From positions 1 to 37,506 of the forward strand of contig CAIYUY010000104.1 in the NCBI GenBank assembly GCA_903929485.1: 37,506 bases of DNA, written 5' to 3'. The translations under genes were made by a program, and so were the position numbers. Position 1 is the stretch's first letter. Each line of letters opens with the position of its first letter. The notes beneath the pieces are model-generated. The model was given only the letters and a program-made list of their open reading frames with translations, did not search any database and had not been told where the DNA came from. The stretch is from an uncultured Desulfuromonadales bacterium (lineage in GTDB: Bacteria > Desulfobacterota > Desulfuromonadia > Geobacterales > CAIOGM01). Below, piece after piece: positions 8,991 to 18,443 of the stretch.

Positions 8991-10039
8991 TTGTCCCCAT
9001 ACCTCCTCATGGCCAAGCCCATAGCCAATGCAACATGCGTGCCCATCTCCTGAAGATACTCCGGAGCAAACCTCTTTTTCTGACAGGTGATCTTCCTGAA
9101 GGGATCAATAATCTCCACGGGGATATCAAGCCTCCGGCGAATGGTTTCCAGGAGAAAAGGGGTCTTGCAACAACCGCCGCTAAGGTAGAGCTTCGAAATC
9201 TTATCCGCGCCGGCGGTGGCGCCGTAGAAATCCATGGATCGGTAAAGTTCCATGGCCAGAGTATCATTACACTGAACTATTCCTCCGCGCGCGGCTTCGT
9301 CATTAACGATGTTCCCCGAAACCTTCAGTTTCTCGGCCTCCTCCCAAGACAGGGAAAGCTTCTTCCGGATCTCCTGGGTATACTGGCTCCCCCCCATTTG
9401 CATGTCCCGGGTAAAGAGAGAGTCGCCGTTTCTGACGATATTCAGGTTCATGGTTGTGTTGCCGATATTCGCCAAAGCGACGACTTCATCGGGTAACGCC
9501 TCGTAGTTGAACTCAAAGGCGTTTTGCACCGCAAAGGCATCCACATCCAGAACGGTCAGCGTGATCCCCACCTGGTTGAACAGGGTCACGTACTCTTTTA
9601 TGATCTCTTTTTTACTGGCCACCAAAACCACATTCATTTTTTTCGGATCCAGTTCATCCGGGCCGAGGATATGAAAATCGATATTAACGTCGTTTATATC
9701 GAAGGGGATATACTGTTCCGCCTCCCAGTTTATCTGCTCTTCCAGCTCAGCAGCGCTCATGAGTGGAAAACTGATATTTCTGATGATGACCGAGTTGCCC
9801 GAAATGGAGCAGGCCGCCTGTTTGACCTTTACGTTAAGACTCTTGGTAAGTGAACTGACGGCTCCCACGATGGCGGAACTGTCCATGAGGGTGTTCTCTA
9901 CAATGGCCTCCAGAGGGAGCGGGACCATGCCGATTTTCATCAGTTCATAGCCGGCGCCGGCTTCCTTGAGCTGCACCAGTTTTACCGAACTTGACCCGAT
10001 ATCGATCCCCACCAGCTCTTTTCTCTTGAGCAAAAACAT
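8987..10039 (-). CDS. pilM: type IV pilus actin-like protein PilM
   Basis: A 350-residue cytoplasmic actin-fold ATPase-like protein that docks on the PilN tail. The N-terminal phosphate-1 motif GIDIGSSSVKLVQL is clear at residues 11-24. NIGNTTMNLNIV is the phosphate-2-like segment, and LYLSGGCCKTPFL matches the adenosine motif. Full length for PilM. It is the first gene of the pilus run, with GGGGTGA before the ATG and an AT-rich upstream region that should hold the operon promoter. Confidence 0.95.
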   Translation of the reverse strand: MFLLKRKELVGIDIGSSSVKLVQLKEAGAGYELMKIGMVPLPLEAIVENTLMDSSAIVGAVSSLTKSLNVKVKQAACSISGNSVIIRNISFPLMSAAELEEQINWEAEQYIPFDINDVNIDFHILGPDELDPKKMNVVLVASKKEIIKEYVTLFNQVGITLTVLDVDAFAVQNAFEFNYEALPDEVVALANIGNTTMNLNIVRNGDSLFTRDMQMGGSQYTQEIRKKLSLSWEEAEKLKVSGNIVNDEAARGGIVQCNDTLAMELYRSMDFYGATAGADKISKLYLSGGCCKTPFLLETIRRRLDIPVEIIDPFRKITCQKKRFAPEYLQEMGTHVALAMGLAMRRYGDK

Positions 10040-10153
10040 GGCGACTCACCCCATCCGCTCTTCTTTGTTATTCACTAACACCGGCCTGAATGTAGGAAAA
10101 ATTCACAAATGGGAGAAAGTTACAGTTTTACCTATACAACAGTTATGAAGAAA

Positions 10154-10181
10154 TTAATAGAAATATAATGGAGATAATCAA
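10154..10181 (-). promoter_or_regulatory. candidate promoter for the pilM operon
   Basis: On the minus strand TTGATT and TATTAA are separated by 16 bases in a very AT-rich 157-bp gap between ykgJ and pilM. This is the best sigma70-like pair I could find there, but it is a weak match and lies more than 100 bp before the pilM start. Other AT-rich hexamers nearby could serve instead. Confidence 0.3.
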
Positions 10182-10196
10182 ATTTTTAAGCACTAG

Positions 10197-10850
10197 CTAA
10201 CGACGACGCCGACCATGACCGGAACAGTCACTGAGCAGCGCCGCGGGAATCAGGGTGTCCATTTGTGCGGTGGGAAGAGCGTTAAACAGAGAGTTGAACC
10301 GGCTGATCAGGTCGGTTTCCTTGCGGAAGAGTTCGGCGAATTCACCCCGCAACCCGGCGACAGTCAACGGGTCCCGGGCGGCGAAATTCAGGGGGCAAAA
10401 GGAGTCATCCAGGAGCTCTCCGGAGAGGTCAACCAACGGCAGACCGTGAAGGCGGCAGGTCATGGGACGATAATCGTAGAGCAGACAGCGACCGTCCGGG
10501 TCCAGGAGAACACAGGGAGTGTCATCATCCTCCGGCATGATCCGGGGCCACTCCTCCTCGGGGCGGTGGGAAAGGAGGTAGGGAGGGGAAAACTCCGGCC
10601 AGATTTTCCGAATCCCTTTCACCCGTTCCCGAGCCTTCCGCGTGACGTCCGTCCTGACCGCCTGGGGAAGTAGCTCAAAGCCGCTCTTCAGCAGAGCGGC
10701 ATCCGGGAGCGTGATATCAAAGAGACCGCGACAACAAGAGGAGCACCCCCCGGCACAGACAATCTGTTGGGGGTACGCGGTGGAGCAACCGGTAAACCAC
10801 CGATCCACCTCCCCCAGGAGGTCGCCGTATGATCTCAGAATATCATCCAT
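10197..10850 (-). CDS. YkgJ-type cysteine-cluster protein
   Basis: A 217-residue protein with the cysteine cluster of the YkgJ family (putative zinc- or iron-binding): CAGGCSSCC near residues 32-40, then CLLYDYRPMTCRLHGLP around 127-143, and FCPLNF. RCLLYDYRPMTCR is the family's most conserved segment. Its biochemical function is unknown. It starts 15 bp after the pyrE stop, with only a weak ribosome-binding site, and appears to be the last gene of the nucleotide operon. The link with pyrimidine synthesis is positional only. Confidence 0.85.
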   Translation of the reverse strand: MDDILRSYGDLLGEVDRWFTGCSTAYPQQIVCAGGCSSCCRGLFDITLPDAALLKSGFELLPQAVRTDVTRKARERVKGIRKIWPEFSPPYLLSHRPEEEWPRIMPEDDDTPCVLLDPDGRCLLYDYRPMTCRLHGLPLVDLSGELLDDSFCPLNFAARDPLTVAGLRGEFAELFRKETDLISRFNSLFNALPTAQMDTLIPAALLSDCSGHGRRRR

Positions 10851-10865
10851 GGGGTTGTCAACGCT

Positions 10866-11417
10866 TCAGGTAACCAGCTGACTCTTTGTAAAGAGCGCCC
10901 GGAGCCAGTACCCCTCCTTTTCAATATTTTCGCGTCCTCCTTCCTCGCGATCCACCAGCGTCACTATGCCAAGAACCACGAGACCCTCTTCCTCGGCTCG
11001 ACGTACCGCCTTCATGGAGGAACCGCCGGTGGTGACAACGTCCTCCACGATAACGACCTTCGTGCCGGGAGGGAGGTTTTTCCGCCCTTCCAGCCACTGG
11101 CCGGTGCCGTGCCCCTTGGGTTCCTTCCGGATAATGAACGCGTGCAGATGGCCGCCGTCCAGATGGGCGGCAATGGAGGTCGCCGTGGCTATGGGGTCCG
11201 CCCCCAGGGTAATCCCACCCACCGCCTGAACCCCCGGCACGTCCTTGATCGCCTCATAAAAAAGCTTCCCCACCAAAAAGCCCCCCTTGGCGTGCAAGGT
11301 GGTCTGCTTGCCGTCAAAGTAGAAGTCGCTCTCTCTTCCCGAGGCGAGAATGACCTGCCGTTTTTCATAGGAGAGGGCAAGAATAATCTCTTTCAGTTGC
11401 GCTTTCTCGGTCATCAT
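10866..11417 (-). CDS. pyrE: orotate phosphoribosyltransferase
   Basis: Makes orotidine 5'-phosphate from orotate and PRPP in pyrimidine synthesis. The PRPP-binding loop [18 protein letters not shown] is complete, and the orotate/dimer part ([26 protein letters not shown]) is present. The start is one of two adjacent ATG codons (11417 or 11414) placed 4 or 7 bases after AGGAGG; the second fits usual spacing better. The purF stop TGA is embedded in this ATGATG, so the two genes overlap. An upstream in-frame ATG at 11510 would lie within purF and is unlikely. About 183 residues, normal for this enzyme class. Confidence 0.95.
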   Translation of the reverse strand: MMTEKAQLKEIILALSYEKRQVILASGRESDFYFDGKQTTLHAKGGFLVGKLFYEAIKDVPGVQAVGGITLGADPIATATSIAAHLDGGHLHAFIIRKEPKGHGTGQWLEGRKNLPPGTKVVIVEDVVTTGGSSMKAVRRAEEEGLVVLGIVTLVDREEGGRENIEKEGYWLRALFTKSQLVT

Positions 11418-12832
11418 GGTTCCTCCTGGAATAATCCCAACTGCGGTTTGGGCTCCATCCCCATGTTGGGAAACTTGACGGGATACCCCCCGGAAAAACA
11501 GGCGCGGCAATACTCGGTGTTATCACCTCCCACCGAGGTGAGAAGCCCCTCCTGGGAAAGATAGCCCAGGGAGTCCGCCGTTATGTAGCGCCTGATCTCC
11601 TCAATGGTATGAGACGACGATATGAGTTCCTTGCGAGTAGGGGTGTCGATGCCGTAGTAACAGGGAAAACTGGTGGGGGGGGACGAGATTCTCATATGAA
11701 CCTCCTTGGCGCCGGCATTGCGCACCATCTTGACGATCTTACGGGAAGTGGTCCCCCGGACGATGGAATCATCTATGACCACCACCCGTTTCCCCTTGAG
11801 GAGTTCCCGCACCGGATTCAGCTTGATCTTGACTCCGAAATGCCGGATGGACTGCTGCGGCTCAATGAAGGTCCTCCCCACGTAGTGATTACGGATGAGC
11901 CCCATCTCGAAACTGATGCCGGATTCCTCGGCGTATCCCATGGCCGCCGGGACACCCGAGTCAGGAACCGGGATGACCACGTCGGCATCGATGGCATGTT
12001 CCCGTGCCAATTGGCGGCCAAGATCCTTGCGCACCATGTAGACGTTCTTGCCGAAGATGAACGAGTCCGGACGGGCGAAATAGATGAACTCAAAAAGACA
12101 GGGGGTCGGCACGATCTTCTTGAACGGGAAATAGGATTTCATCCCCTGTTTGTCGATGACCACCATCTCTCCCGGTTCGATCTCCCGGATGAATTCGGCT
12201 TCGATGAGATCCAGGGCGCAGGTCTCCGAGGCGACCACGTAGGAGGAACCCAACCGCCCGAGACAGAGAGGACGAAAACCGTTGGGGTCACGCACCGCGA
12301 TCATCCGGCTTTCGGTGAGAAAGAGAAGGCTGTAGGCCCCCTGAATCCGCTTCAGGGACTCTACAATCCGATCTTCCAACGCCCCGGCCTTGCTGGTGGC
12401 GAGGAAGTGAACGATGATCTCGGTATCCATGGTGGTCTGAAAGATGGAGCCCCATGCCTCCAGTTCGTCCTTGAGTATCCGGGCGTTGGTGATATTGCCG
12501 TTATGGGCCACGGCGATGGAACCGCGGGAGTAATCCACCATGATGGGCTGGATATTTTTGCTCACGGAGGCTCCGGCCGTGGAGTACCGCACATGGCCGA
12601 TGGCGGAGTAGCCGGGAAGTCTCTTGAAAACCTCCTGGTTGCCAAAAACATCGGCCACCAGCCCCATGCTCTTATGGGCATGCAGCGTCTGGCCGTCTGA
12701 GGAGACGATGCCGCAACTCTCCTGCCCCCGGTGCTGCAGGGCATACAGCCCCAGGTACGTAAGGTTGGATGCCTCGGGGTGATTGTGGACACCAAATATG
12801 CCGCACTCTTCGTGGGGACGATACAGATTCAT
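11414..12832 (-). CDS. purF: amidophosphoribosyltransferase
   Basis: Catalyses the first committed step of purine synthesis (PRPP plus glutamine to phosphoribosylamine). The chosen ATG follows AGGAGAAACC; a longer in-frame start at 13027 would run into purQ. The first nine residues (MNLYRPHEE) look like the propeptide cleaved to expose the catalytic Cys10 (CGIFGV). The glutaminase domain shows [15 protein letters not shown] and HNGNITN. The phosphoribosyltransferase half has the PRPP loop [16 protein letters not shown]. Cysteines in CLFEF, PCYYG and YCRAC match the Fe4S4 ligands of the Bacillus-type enzyme. 472 residues. Confidence 0.96.
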   Translation of the reverse strand: MNLYRPHEECGIFGVHNHPEASNLTYLGLYALQHRGQESCGIVSSDGQTLHAHKSMGLVADVFGNQEVFKRLPGYSAIGHVRYSTAGASVSKNIQPIMVDYSRGSIAVAHNGNITNARILKDELEAWGSIFQTTMDTEIIVHFLATSKAGALEDRIVESLKRIQGAYSLLFLTESRMIAVRDPNGFRPLCLGRLGSSYVVASETCALDLIEAEFIREIEPGEMVVIDKQGMKSYFPFKKIVPTPCLFEFIYFARPDSFIFGKNVYMVRKDLGRQLAREHAIDADVVIPVPDSGVPAAMGYAEESGISFEMGLIRNHYVGRTFIEPQQSIRHFGVKIKLNPVRELLKGKRVVVIDDSIVRGTTSRKIVKMVRNAGAKEVHMRISSPPTSFPCYYGIDTPTRKELISSSHTIEEIRRYITADSLGYLSQEGLLTSVGGDNTEYCRACFSGGYPVKFPNMGMEPKPQLGLFQEEP

Positions 12833-12854
12833 GGTTTCTCCTGGAAAAAACTGT

Positions 12855-13679
12855 TCAACAAAGGTTCTTCCTTGCATACTCCGCCGCGTTCCGGAACAGG
12901 GTAAGCCCTTCCCCCTTTTCCGGCAGTGACTCGCGGGTCCAGCGGGGGTGCTGGGTGTAGTGGACAAATGCCTCGGGATGCGGCATGAGCCCCATGATAC
13001 GACCGGTGGGGTCGCAGAGTCCGGCAATGGCGTCCTGGGAACCGTTGGGGTTCAGGGGGAATTCCATGGTGGAGGCGGCGTAATCCGACGTGGCATAGGT
13101 GAGCGCCGCCAACTTCTCCACCCTGATCCGCTCCGCGGTTGCCGGGGAATCGCAGACAAACTTCCCTTCACCGTGGCGCACCGGGAGGTAGAGCCCCTGT
13201 AGACCCTTGGTGTAGATGGAGGGAGAAGCCGGATCAACCTTCAGCCAACACCACCTGTCCTGAAAACGGCCGCAATCATTATGAGTCAAGGTTACGGTCT
13301 GGTTCAGATACTCCCCGTCCATTCCCGGAAGCATCCCCATCTTCACCATGAGCTGAAAACCGTTACAAACCCCAAGGATCAATTTCCCGTCACTCATGAA
13401 CCTGATGAACTGCTCCACCACCTTTTCACCGGTTCCCGCCACCACTGCATATTGCAGCCGGTTGGCCTGGGCCTTGGCGCTCCCCAGGTCGTCTCCGTCC
13501 AGAAAGCCGCCGGTGAGGTTCAAAAAATGGAAATCATCCAACACAATTTCGCCGGAGAGAATTTCACATATATGGGCGATGACGACCTCGTCGAAACCAC
13601 CCAGACGACAGGCATGGGCCGCTTCCGTTTCACAGTTGGTGCCGTTGCCGGTGATTACAAGTGCGCGTGTTTTTGCCAT
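12855..13679 (-). CDS. purQ: FGAM synthase glutaminase subunit PurQ
   Basis: Class I glutamine amidotransferase that supplies ammonia to PurL in step four of purine synthesis. The nucleophile lies in [14 protein letters not shown], and the catalytic His/Glu in MPHPEA near the C-terminus. About 274 residues, longer than the roughly 230-residue PurQ of Bacillus and similar to the glutaminase end of the large fused enzyme. I chose the ATG at 13679 ([11 protein letters not shown]). A GTG at 13697 overlapping the preceding gene by 4 bases (GTGA) is the alternative. It lies 22 bp before purF. Confidence 0.93.
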   Translation of the reverse strand: MAKTRALVITGNGTNCETEAAHACRLGGFDEVVIAHICEILSGEIVLDDFHFLNLTGGFLDGDDLGSAKAQANRLQYAVVAGTGEKVVEQFIRFMSDGKLILGVCNGFQLMVKMGMLPGMDGEYLNQTVTLTHNDCGRFQDRWCWLKVDPASPSIYTKGLQGLYLPVRHGEGKFVCDSPATAERIRVEKLAALTYATSDYAASTMEFPLNPNGSQDAIAGLCDPTGRIMGLMPHPEAFVHYTQHPRWTRESLPEKGEGLTLFRNAAEYARKNLC

Positions 13680-13693
13680 CTCTCTTCTGCTCC

Positions 13694-14296
13694 TCACTGG
13701 TCAGCTTTATCGGCAAAGATATCCCGCAGCTCCACGATCAGCTCCCCCAGGATCGGTACGGGAAGCTGCTCCGTTGCTGCGTAAAGTTCGTGACTCCCAA
13801 ATTTACCGTCCTCCCTCAACCTGAAAAGCATGACCGTCCGATCCACCGGCTGCACCACCCAATACTCCCGCACGCCGTGACGTTGGTAGAGATTGAATTT
13901 ATCCCGCAAATCCCGCTGAGCGCTCCCCGGGGAAAGGATTTCCACCACCAGATCGGGGGCGCCGCGACACCCCTTCTCATCCAGCTTGGTCCTGTCACAA
14001 ATCACTACCAAGTCAGGCTGCACCACGGTGGGAATTTCATCTTCGGCCTGCTCCGGATAATCAGGGAGCCTTACGTCAAAGGGGGCGGCAAAGGCCTGAC
14101 ACGGTTTATCCTTGAGATGATTGCCGATCTGCCTGCCAAGCTCAAAGAGTATCCTTTGATGTGTGCGTGAAGGCGCCGGGCTCATGGCGTAAGCTTCGCC
14201 ATCAATCAGCTCCCAACGCTCACCGTCATCCCAAGTCAGATAAAGTCCATAGGTAAAATGATCCGCCATTGTCCCGGTTCGTTGCGCATGCGCCAT
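13694..14296 (-). CDS. Uma2-family (DUF820) putative endonuclease
   Basis: A 200-residue protein of the Uma2/DUF820 family, a restriction-endonuclease-like (PD-(D/E)xK) fold. Visible hallmarks are ERWELIDGEAYAM near the N-terminus, SRTHQRI, PDLVVICD and APDLVVEILSPGSAQRDL with the catalytic-type D...E, followed by REYWVVQPVDRTV. GGGGGAAAAGCC precedes the ATG. It sits between purL (12 bp away) and purQ (overlap or 14 bp), so it is embedded in the purine operon. Family members are common in cyanobacteria and some other bacteria, and their cellular role is poorly known. No inverted repeats or other mobility signals were seen around it. Confidence 0.88.
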   Translation of the reverse strand: MAHAQRTGTMADHFTYGLYLTWDDGERWELIDGEAYAMSPAPSRTHQRILFELGRQIGNHLKDKPCQAFAAPFDVRLPDYPEQAEDEIPTVVQPDLVVICDRTKLDEKGCRGAPDLVVEILSPGSAQRDLRDKFNLYQRHGVREYWVVQPVDRTVMLFRLREDGKFGSHELYAATEQLPVPILGELIVELRDIFADKADQ

Positions 14297-14308
14297 GGCT
14301 TTTCCCCC

Positions 14309-17300
14309 TTACAACTCCCGCAGCGTCGCCTGCCACGCTTCCTTCAGATCCGCCAGCCCGGCGAAAACGACAACGGAGCCGCCCATGCCGGTGATTGCCA
14401 GTTCCGACCTATCCGTCACCCTGCCGATGAGGGCCAGACCGGTATCCGCCATGAACAGTTCGAAGGCATCTCTTTTCTCCGGTGAAACCGTAACCAAAAG
14501 CCGCGATGCGGATTCGCTGAAGAGGAGCGTCGCATCGTTCTTACCGGCCGGATCCCCCTTCCAGACGACCTTGGCGAGCTCCAAGGCCATGCCGTAGCCG
14601 CCGGCAAAGGCCGACTCCGCGGCAGCCACGGCCAGGCCGCCGTCGGAGAGGTCGTGACATGAAGCCACGGCGCCGGCCAGGAGCGCCCGGCCATAGGCCT
14701 GGTAGCGAAGATAGGCGGCCGCCGTATCCACCACCGGAACCCCGTTACCCACCCCCCCCTTGAGGGCGAAGTATTCCGATCCCCCCAGTTCGGCGCTGGT
14801 TGGACCAAGGAGGTAGACCAGATCTCCCGACCGCTTGACGTCCATGGTGACGGCGCTTCGGGCATCCTCTATCTTGCCGATGACCGAAAAAAGGAGCGTG
14901 GGAGGAATGGAGATCTTAAGCTTTTCGTCGTAGAAGTCGTTTTTCATGGAATCCTTGCCCGAAACCAACGGCAGATTGTAGGCAAGACAGACGTCATAGA
15001 GCGCTTGGTTGGAGCGGACAAGCTGGGCCATTTTGTAGGGTCCGTCGGGGGTTTTCTCGGAAAGGACCGGATCGCACCAACAGAAATTGTCCAGACCGGC
15101 CACCAATTCCAGCGCCCCCCCCACGGCGACGTAGTTGCGCAGCGCCTCGTCCACGGCGTTGGCGGTCATATGGTAGGTGTCGATGTCCGAGTAGCGGGGA
15201 CAGATGCCATGGGCCGTCACCACCCCCTCGAAGGAGTCCAACAGGGGACGAACCACCGCCCCGTCGGAAGGGCCGTCGTTGGCCACGCCGGTGAACGGCT
15301 TCACCACCGATCCCCCCTGTACCTCGTGGTCGTAGCGCCGGACCACCGACTCCTTGGAGCAGATATTCAGTGCTCCCAGGAGTTGCACCAGATCCCCGGT
15401 ATAATCATCCTTTACCTCAACCTCAACCTCAGCCTGCCGGGGTGGCGTCCATTTGGCCGGGATTTGCAGCGGGGGGAGCCCCTCATGCATGAAGGAGACG
15501 GGGAGCCATGCCACGGTTTCATCCTCATAAAGCATATGGAAGATCCCAGAATCATTAAATTCACCTAATACCGTGGCTTCCACGCCGAACCGCTTGGCCA
15601 TGGCCAGGAACTCGACCATCTGCTCAGGCGGCACCGCCAGGGACATCCGTTCCTGGGCCTCGGAGATGAGGATCTCCCACGGCTTGAGACCGGGGTATTT
15701 GAGAGGCGCCAGGGCAAGATCCATCCGGCACCCCCCCACTTCGCCGCACATCTCGCCGATGGAAGAGGAGAGTCCGCCTGCGCCATTGTCGGTGATGAAC
15801 CGGTAGAGCCCCTTGTCCCGGGCCCGGATGAGAAAGTCGAACATCCTTTTCTGGGTGATGGGATCGCCGATCTGCACCGCTGTCACCGGCGAATTTTCAT
15901 CCAACTCCTGGGAGGAGAAGGTAGCGCCGTGGATGCCGTCCTTGCCGATCTTCCCCCCGGTCATGACGATGAGGTCACCCGGCAGGATGGACTTCTCGTG
16001 ACTGGGTTGTCCGTTGATCCTGGCCGGCATGATCCCGGCGGTGCCGCAGAAGACCAGCGGTTTGCCGCCGAAACGGTCGTCGAAAACCAGGGAACCGTTC
16101 ACCGTGGGGATGCCGCTTTTGTTACCGCCATGCTCCACCCCTTCCACCACCCCTTCGTAGATCCGCCGGGGGTGAAGGAGCCGCGAGGGGAGCGGTTTGG
16201 CGTAGAACGGGTCGGCAAAGCAGAAGACATCGGTATTGAAGATCAACCGCGCCCCCATGCCGGTACCGAAAGGGTCTCGGTTTACCCCCACGATACCGGT
16301 GAGCGCCCCGCCGTAGGGGTCCAGAGCCGAAGGGGAGTTGTGGGTCTCCACCTTGAAGACCAGGGACCAATGGTCGTTGAACCGGATGACCCCCGCGTTG
16401 TCCTTGAAGACCGAAAGGCAGAAGTCGCGCTCCCCCAGCTTCGCTCGCACATCCTTGGTGGTTCGCTGGATGAACGACTTGAAAAGAGATTTGATCTCCC
16501 GGCGATTCCCCAACTCATCCTCGTACTGCACGGTGCCGGAGAAAATCTTGTGTTTGCAATGCTCCGACCAAGTCTGAGCCAGACACTCCAGCTCCACGTC
16601 AGTGGGGGAGTCGCCAAGCCCCACCTTGGACCGTTCCGCCCGAACCTCTGTTTTGCGATAATGGGCTTGGATGATCTTCATCTCCTCCAGCGTCAGGGCC
16701 AGTACCCCGTCCCTGCTGATCCGGAGCAGCTCGTCGTCGGATACCTCCAGATTGATTTCCTGTACGGGCGACCGATCGGTCGCCCCTACGGTCTCGGCCA
16801 CCTTGGGCACCACTGGGGGGAAACCTCCCTGCCCGGAAAATTCCCCGGCGGAGAGGATCGTGTAGCGCTGAATGAGGGGGTTGCAGAGGAGCCCCGTGGT
16901 GATCCGTTCCAGGTCGGCGCGGGTAAGCTCATGGGAGGGGCTGCTTTTGATGAGGTACTGAACAGCGGTATAGACCGCCTCTCCCGGCTTAAACTCCCTC
17001 CCGGTGAGATATTCCATGGCCTCCCGGGCGGTACGCCCCACATTATCGGTTACCCCCGGACGAAACCCCACCTCCACCCCCCAGTCAAAGGAGAGCTCCC
17101 CCTCTTTCCGAGTAAGCGCAATGGGTCGGTCCATGGTCCGGTCCTGGATGACCGGATCGGAGAGAGGTCCGGCCGCGGCCCGCTCCAGCTCCTCCCGGGA
17201 AAGGGAGCCGTCCACGGTATAGACATCAATGGTTTGGACCTCCGCCACCGGCAGGTGAAGAAACTGCTCAATCTCACGTTTCACCCGCCGGCCGCGAGCA

Positions 17301-17344
17301 TCCCGGACGCTACACTTCAGGGCTATTTCCACACGATTCGCCAT
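14309..17344 (-). CDS. purL: FGAM synthase PurL, ~1,000-residue form
   Basis: ATP-dependent phosphoribosylformylglycinamidine synthase, step four of purine synthesis, using ammonia from PurQ. The 1,011 residues exceed the small PurL (about 740) and fall short of the fused enzyme (about 1,300). The N-terminus holds two PurS-like units (about residues 3-70 and 88-165, each ending in xxNPLIQ or SDPVIQ), which would explain why no separate purS is seen. The synthase core has TWSEHCKHKIF, ETHNSPSALDPYGGA, DNGAGGLSSSIGEMCGE and CHDLSDGGLAVAAAE motifs. It lies 4 bp after the channel gene and 12 bp before the Uma2 gene. A short AEVEVEVK stretch near residue 640 is encoded by an AACCTC hexamer repeat. 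Confidence 0.96.
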   Translation of the reverse strand: MANRVEIALKCSVRDARGRRVKREIEQFLHLPVAEVQTIDVYTVDGSLSREELERAAAGPLSDPVIQDRTMDRPIALTRKEGELSFDWGVEVGFRPGVTDNVGRTAREAMEYLTGREFKPGEAVYTAVQYLIKSSPSHELTRADLERITTGLLCNPLIQRYTILSAGEFSGQGGFPPVVPKVAETVGATDRSPVQEINLEVSDDELLRISRDGVLALTLEEMKIIQAHYRKTEVRAERSKVGLGDSPTDVELECLAQTWSEHCKHKIFSGTVQYEDELGNRREIKSLFKSFIQRTTKDVRAKLGERDFCLSVFKDNAGVIRFNDHWSLVFKVETHNSPSALDPYGGALTGIVGVNRDPFGTGMGARLIFNTDVFCFADPFYAKPLPSRLLHPRRIYEGVVEGVEHGGNKSGIPTVNGSLVFDDRFGGKPLVFCGTAGIMPARINGQPSHEKSILPGDLIVMTGGKIGKDGIHGATFSSQELDENSPVTAVQIGDPITQKRMFDFLIRARDKGLYRFITDNGAGGLSSSIGEMCGEVGGCRMDLALAPLKYPGLKPWEILISEAQERMSLAVPPEQMVEFLAMAKRFGVEATVLGEFNDSGIFHMLYEDETVAWLPVSFMHEGLPPLQIPAKWTPPRQAEVEVEVKDDYTGDLVQLLGALNICSKESVVRRYDHEVQGGSVVKPFTGVANDGPSDGAVVRPLLDSFEGVVTAHGICPRYSDIDTYHMTANAVDEALRNYVAVGGALELVAGLDNFCWCDPVLSEKTPDGPYKMAQLVRSNQALYDVCLAYNLPLVSGKDSMKNDFYDEKLKISIPPTLLFSVIGKIEDARSAVTMDVKRSGDLVYLLGPTSAELGGSEYFALKGGVGNGVPVVDTAAAYLRYQAYGRALLAGAVASCHDLSDGGLAVAAAESAFAGGYGMALELAKVVWKGDPAGKNDATLLFSESASRLLVTVSPEKRDAFELFMADTGLALIGRVTDRSELAITGMGGSVVVFAGLADLKEAWQATLREL

Positions 17345-17348
17345 CGTC

Positions 17349-18443
17349 TCAATCCTTTTTCATTATCATCATCCGGATGGGGAACGGAATCTCGATCTTT
17401 CGCTCCCGGAACCGGCTGATGATGAGTGAGTTGACCTGATCGGTCACACTGAGAAGCTTGGTATATTCGGCAACCCAGAAGAAGAGGGTCATGTTAAGGG
17501 CATTCTCCCCGAAGGAGACGAAATACGCCTCCGGGCCGGGATCGGCCAGGACTGCATTCACCTCCCGGGCGATCTCCAGGAGGAGCTGTTTCACAACCTC
17601 CACGTCGCTTTCGTATCCCACTCCGATGTTTATCCGTCCCCTCACCCGAAAATCGGGAAAAGAGTGATTGGTCACCATGGCGTTGCAGAGGTCGGAGTTG
17701 GGGATGACCAGGAGCATATTATCCAGGGTTCTGATCCTGGTGCTCCTCAAGCCGATATCCGCAACGTCGCCCACCTGCCCCCCCGTCAATTGAATCCGGT
17801 CGCCGATGCGAAACGGGCGATCCAGCATGAGGGTGAATCCGGAGATGACCTGGGCCAGGGTATCCTTGGCCGCCATCCCGATGGCCAGGGAGCCGATACC
17901 CAGGGCGGTGACAAAGGAGAGGATGTCAAAGTTGAAATGCTTGAGAGTGATCATCAGGGAGGTGATGATCAGGAACAGGGTCCCCAGTTTTTCCACCAGG
18001 GGGGCCAGTTGCCGATCCAGCCCTTCATTGCCGCGCTCCGCCATCCGGGTGGCGTACCACTCCAGCAGTTCATGGAGGGAGCGGTAGCCGATATTCGTCA
18101 GGATGATGACATTGGCGATGAAGAGGGTCCCGGCGGCCACCAGATGCACCTTCTCCGGCAGCGGCAGGGCGCGGACCGCCAGGAACAGCCCCGCAAAAAA
18201 GATCAGCAGGGAGACCGGAGGGGTAATCCTGCTCAGTATCCGGTCATCCAGATCGGTACGGGTTATGGCGGTGAACCGGGGCCCCCAGGTCGTGAGAAGA
18301 TACCTGACCGCCAGTGAGAGTCCCCAGAACAGGGCGATAATGAGGAGCGCCAGGAGCCCCTCCTTGAGCCAGAAGAGGATCACCCCCTCTCCTTCCCTCA
18401 CCAGGAAGAGTTCCAGATATCTAGACACCGAAGACCCTGGCAA
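17349..18443 (-). CDS. MscS-type mechanosensitive channel
   Basis: A 364-residue small-conductance mechanosensitive channel that would release solutes under osmotic downshock. Hydrophobic helices lie at about residues 22-50, 75-95, 102-120 and 150-165. The pore-lining helix is the Gly/Ala-rich segment ALGIGSLAIGMAAKDTLAQ near 180-200. It is followed by the MscS beta domain (LDRPFRIGDRIQL, VPNSD-like VIPNSDLCNAMVTNHS) and the C-terminal alpha/beta domain. The ATG overlaps the end of purB by 23 bases and the stop is 4 bp before purL, so it is locked within the purine operon. A direct link with purine synthesis is not evident. Confidence 0.92.
   Translation of the reverse strand: MPGSSVSRYLELFLVREGEGVILFWLKEGLLALLIIALFWGLSLAVRYLLTTWGPRFTAITRTDLDDRILSRITPPVSLLIFFAGLFLAVRALPLPEKVHLVAAGTLFIANVIILTNIGYRSLHELLEWYATRMAERGNEGLDRQLAPLVEKLGTLFLIITSLMITLKHFNFDILSFVTALGIGSLAIGMAAKDTLAQVISGFTLMLDRPFRIGDRIQLTGGQVGDVADIGLRSTRIRTLDNMLLVIPNSDLCNAMVTNHSFPDFRVRGRINIGVGYESDVEVVKQLLLEIAREVNAVLADPGPEAYFVSFGENALNMTLFFWVAEYTKLLSVTDQVNSLIISRFRERKIEIPFPIRMMIMKKD

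Noticed and set aside
11609-12700. 363-codon open frame on the plus strand
   Set aside because: Antisense to purF, which has full-length family motifs in the opposite strand.
15929-17419. 496-codon open frame on the plus strand
   Set aside because: It is antisense to purL over its whole length, has no recognisable domain and reflects the GC-rich codon pattern of purL.
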